10,104 nucleotides of DNA from Gammaproteobacteria bacterium (GTDB taxonomy: Bacteria > Pseudomonadota > Gammaproteobacteria > S144-34): positions 1-10,104 of the forward strand of contig WFOW01000240.1 of NCBI GenBank assembly GCA_015487895.1, written 5' to 3'. Positions 9,520 to 10,104 of the stretch are shown in pieces (the stretch's first letter is position 1; every line of letters begins with the position of its first letter). Made by a program: the position numbers and the translations under genes. The notes beneath the pieces are model-generated. The model saw only the letters and a program-made list of their open reading frames with translations, did not search any database and was not told the DNA's origin.

Positions 9520-10104
9520 CTAGCCTTCTCCGCCGGTCTCGCCGTCCAGCACGTCCACGCGCAGGTACCAGCGCAGGCTCCGCGACCCGGCGTCGCGGGT
9601 GCGCGCGAGGATGCCGCGCGCGCGGCCGTGCCCGGCCTCGGCGGCGCCGCCCAGCGGCAGCCACTCGCCGGGGCGGCCGCGCACCACCGTCTCGAGCCCC
9701 GCCGCCTCCAGCGCGGCGCCGTCGCGCGCGCGCTCGTCCGCGGCGCGGATCTCGACCGTGACGCTGCCGTCCGCGGCGAGGCGCGCGCGCGCCAGGAAGC
9801 CCGTGAGCGCGGGCCGGTAGCCGACGCTCTCGGTGGTCGTGGTGCCCGCGCCGGTCACGGTCACGCTGCGCTCCAGATAGGGAAGCAGGGCGCCCGTGGC
9901 GATGCGCACCCAGCGCCCCTCGAGCGCCTCCACGCTCTGGCCGCGCCGCGCCGTCTCGCGCGAGCGGGTGCTGCGCACGCGGGCCGTGACCGTCGCGCCT
10001 CCGGTCCCGGCGGCGACGCCGGCGGCCGCGCCCTCCTCGAGGCGCTCGCCCGCCGCCAGCGCGCGCACCGTCAGGCGCAGCCGGCGCGGGGCGCGGTCGA
10101 GGGC
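9520..10104 (-). CDS. Secretin-like protein (C-terminal part, start outside window)
   Basis: The minus-strand frame is open from the right edge to TAG at 9520-9522 and gives 194 residues. The Val codon at 10068 is not taken as the start, because the frame continues to the edge with LDRAPRRLRLTVRAL, which resembles the linker before the secretin core (LD-PPRQVxIEAxI type). Further on, GQSVEALEGRWVRIATGA, then SVTVTGAGTTTTESVGYRP and SVTVEIRAADE, resemble the short secretin-like proteins annotated in gammaproteobacteria as type II/III secretion system proteins (a domain that forms outer-membrane rings). The match is by motif pattern only. The C-terminal part, RSLRWYLRVDVLDG, is not recognised. 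It is convergent with nudF, with 15 bases between stops. The N-terminus and any signal peptide lie outside the window. Confidence 0.55.
   Translation of the reverse strand, partial: ALDRAPRRLRLTVRALAAGERLEEGAAAGVAAGTGGATVTARVRSTRSRETARRGQSVEALEGRWVRIATGALLPYLERSVTVTGAGTTTTESVGYRPALTGFLARARLAADGSVTVEIRAADERARDGAALEAAGLETVVRGRPGEWLPLGGAAEAGHGRARGILARTRDAGSRSLRWYLRVDVLDGETGGEG

Overview
This window is a GC-rich (about three quarters G+C by eye), gene-dense bacterial chromosome segment. It reads as a gammaproteobacterium. The order fabG, acpP, fabF, pabC, mltG, tmk, holB, pilZ, tatD is the conserved fatty-acid/folate/thymidylate/DNA-polymerase cluster of that class, and the pilZ between holB and tatD is the Pseudomonas-type version. 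The extreme GC content would fit a lineage such as the Ectothiorhodospiraceae/Chromatiales. That placement is inference and cannot be settled from the window.

Layout, left to right. (1) Positions 1-365: the 3' end of fabG. (2) Positions 366-566: a non-coding gap with a terminator-like hairpin and a candidate promoter. (3) acpP (567-803), followed by a stronger terminator-like hairpin. (4) fabF (922-2163), with a TTG start, opens a tightly packed plus-strand run: pabB, pabC, mltG, tmk, holB, pilZ, tatD (2187-8272). Five consecutive junctions, from pabB/pabC through holB/pilZ, overlap by 4 to 14 bases, and pilZ/tatD may overlap too. (5) The run ends at a perfect 11-bp inverted repeat that covers the tatD stop codon and the stop codon of a tiny convergent minus-strand ORF. 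That ORF encodes a 31-residue single-span membrane protein and has an excellent ribosome binding site. (6) A divergent spacer of about 134 bases leads to a YhdN/DUF1992 gene (8508-8888) and a nudF-type ADP-ribose pyrophosphatase (8896-9504). (7) The 3' portion of a minus-strand gene, probably a secretin-like protein, runs off the right edge (9520-10104).

How the genes work together. FabG, AcpP and FabF are the reductase, carrier and condensing enzyme of fatty-acid elongation. PabB and PabC turn chorismate into p-aminobenzoate for folate. Tmk makes dTDP, and HolB is the delta-prime subunit of the polymerase clamp loader. MltG sets glycan strand length in peptidoglycan, and PilZ serves type IV pilus assembly. 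TatD/YcfH is a metal-dependent nuclease-family hydrolase. The cluster is therefore a growth-linked set covering membrane, wall, folate/dTMP and replication. The local addition here is pabB placed directly before pabC, so that both PABA-forming steps after chorismate amination sit side by side.

This is mostly an ordinary housekeeping region, and I see no mobile element, CRISPR array, RNA gene or defence system. The items most worth a second look are the 31-residue membrane microprotein with its possible alternative-hairpin leader, the convergent-stop palindrome, the insulated acpP transcription unit, and the PIAGT rather than PIKGT active-site motif in PabB. No stretch longer than 300 bases lacks a gene.
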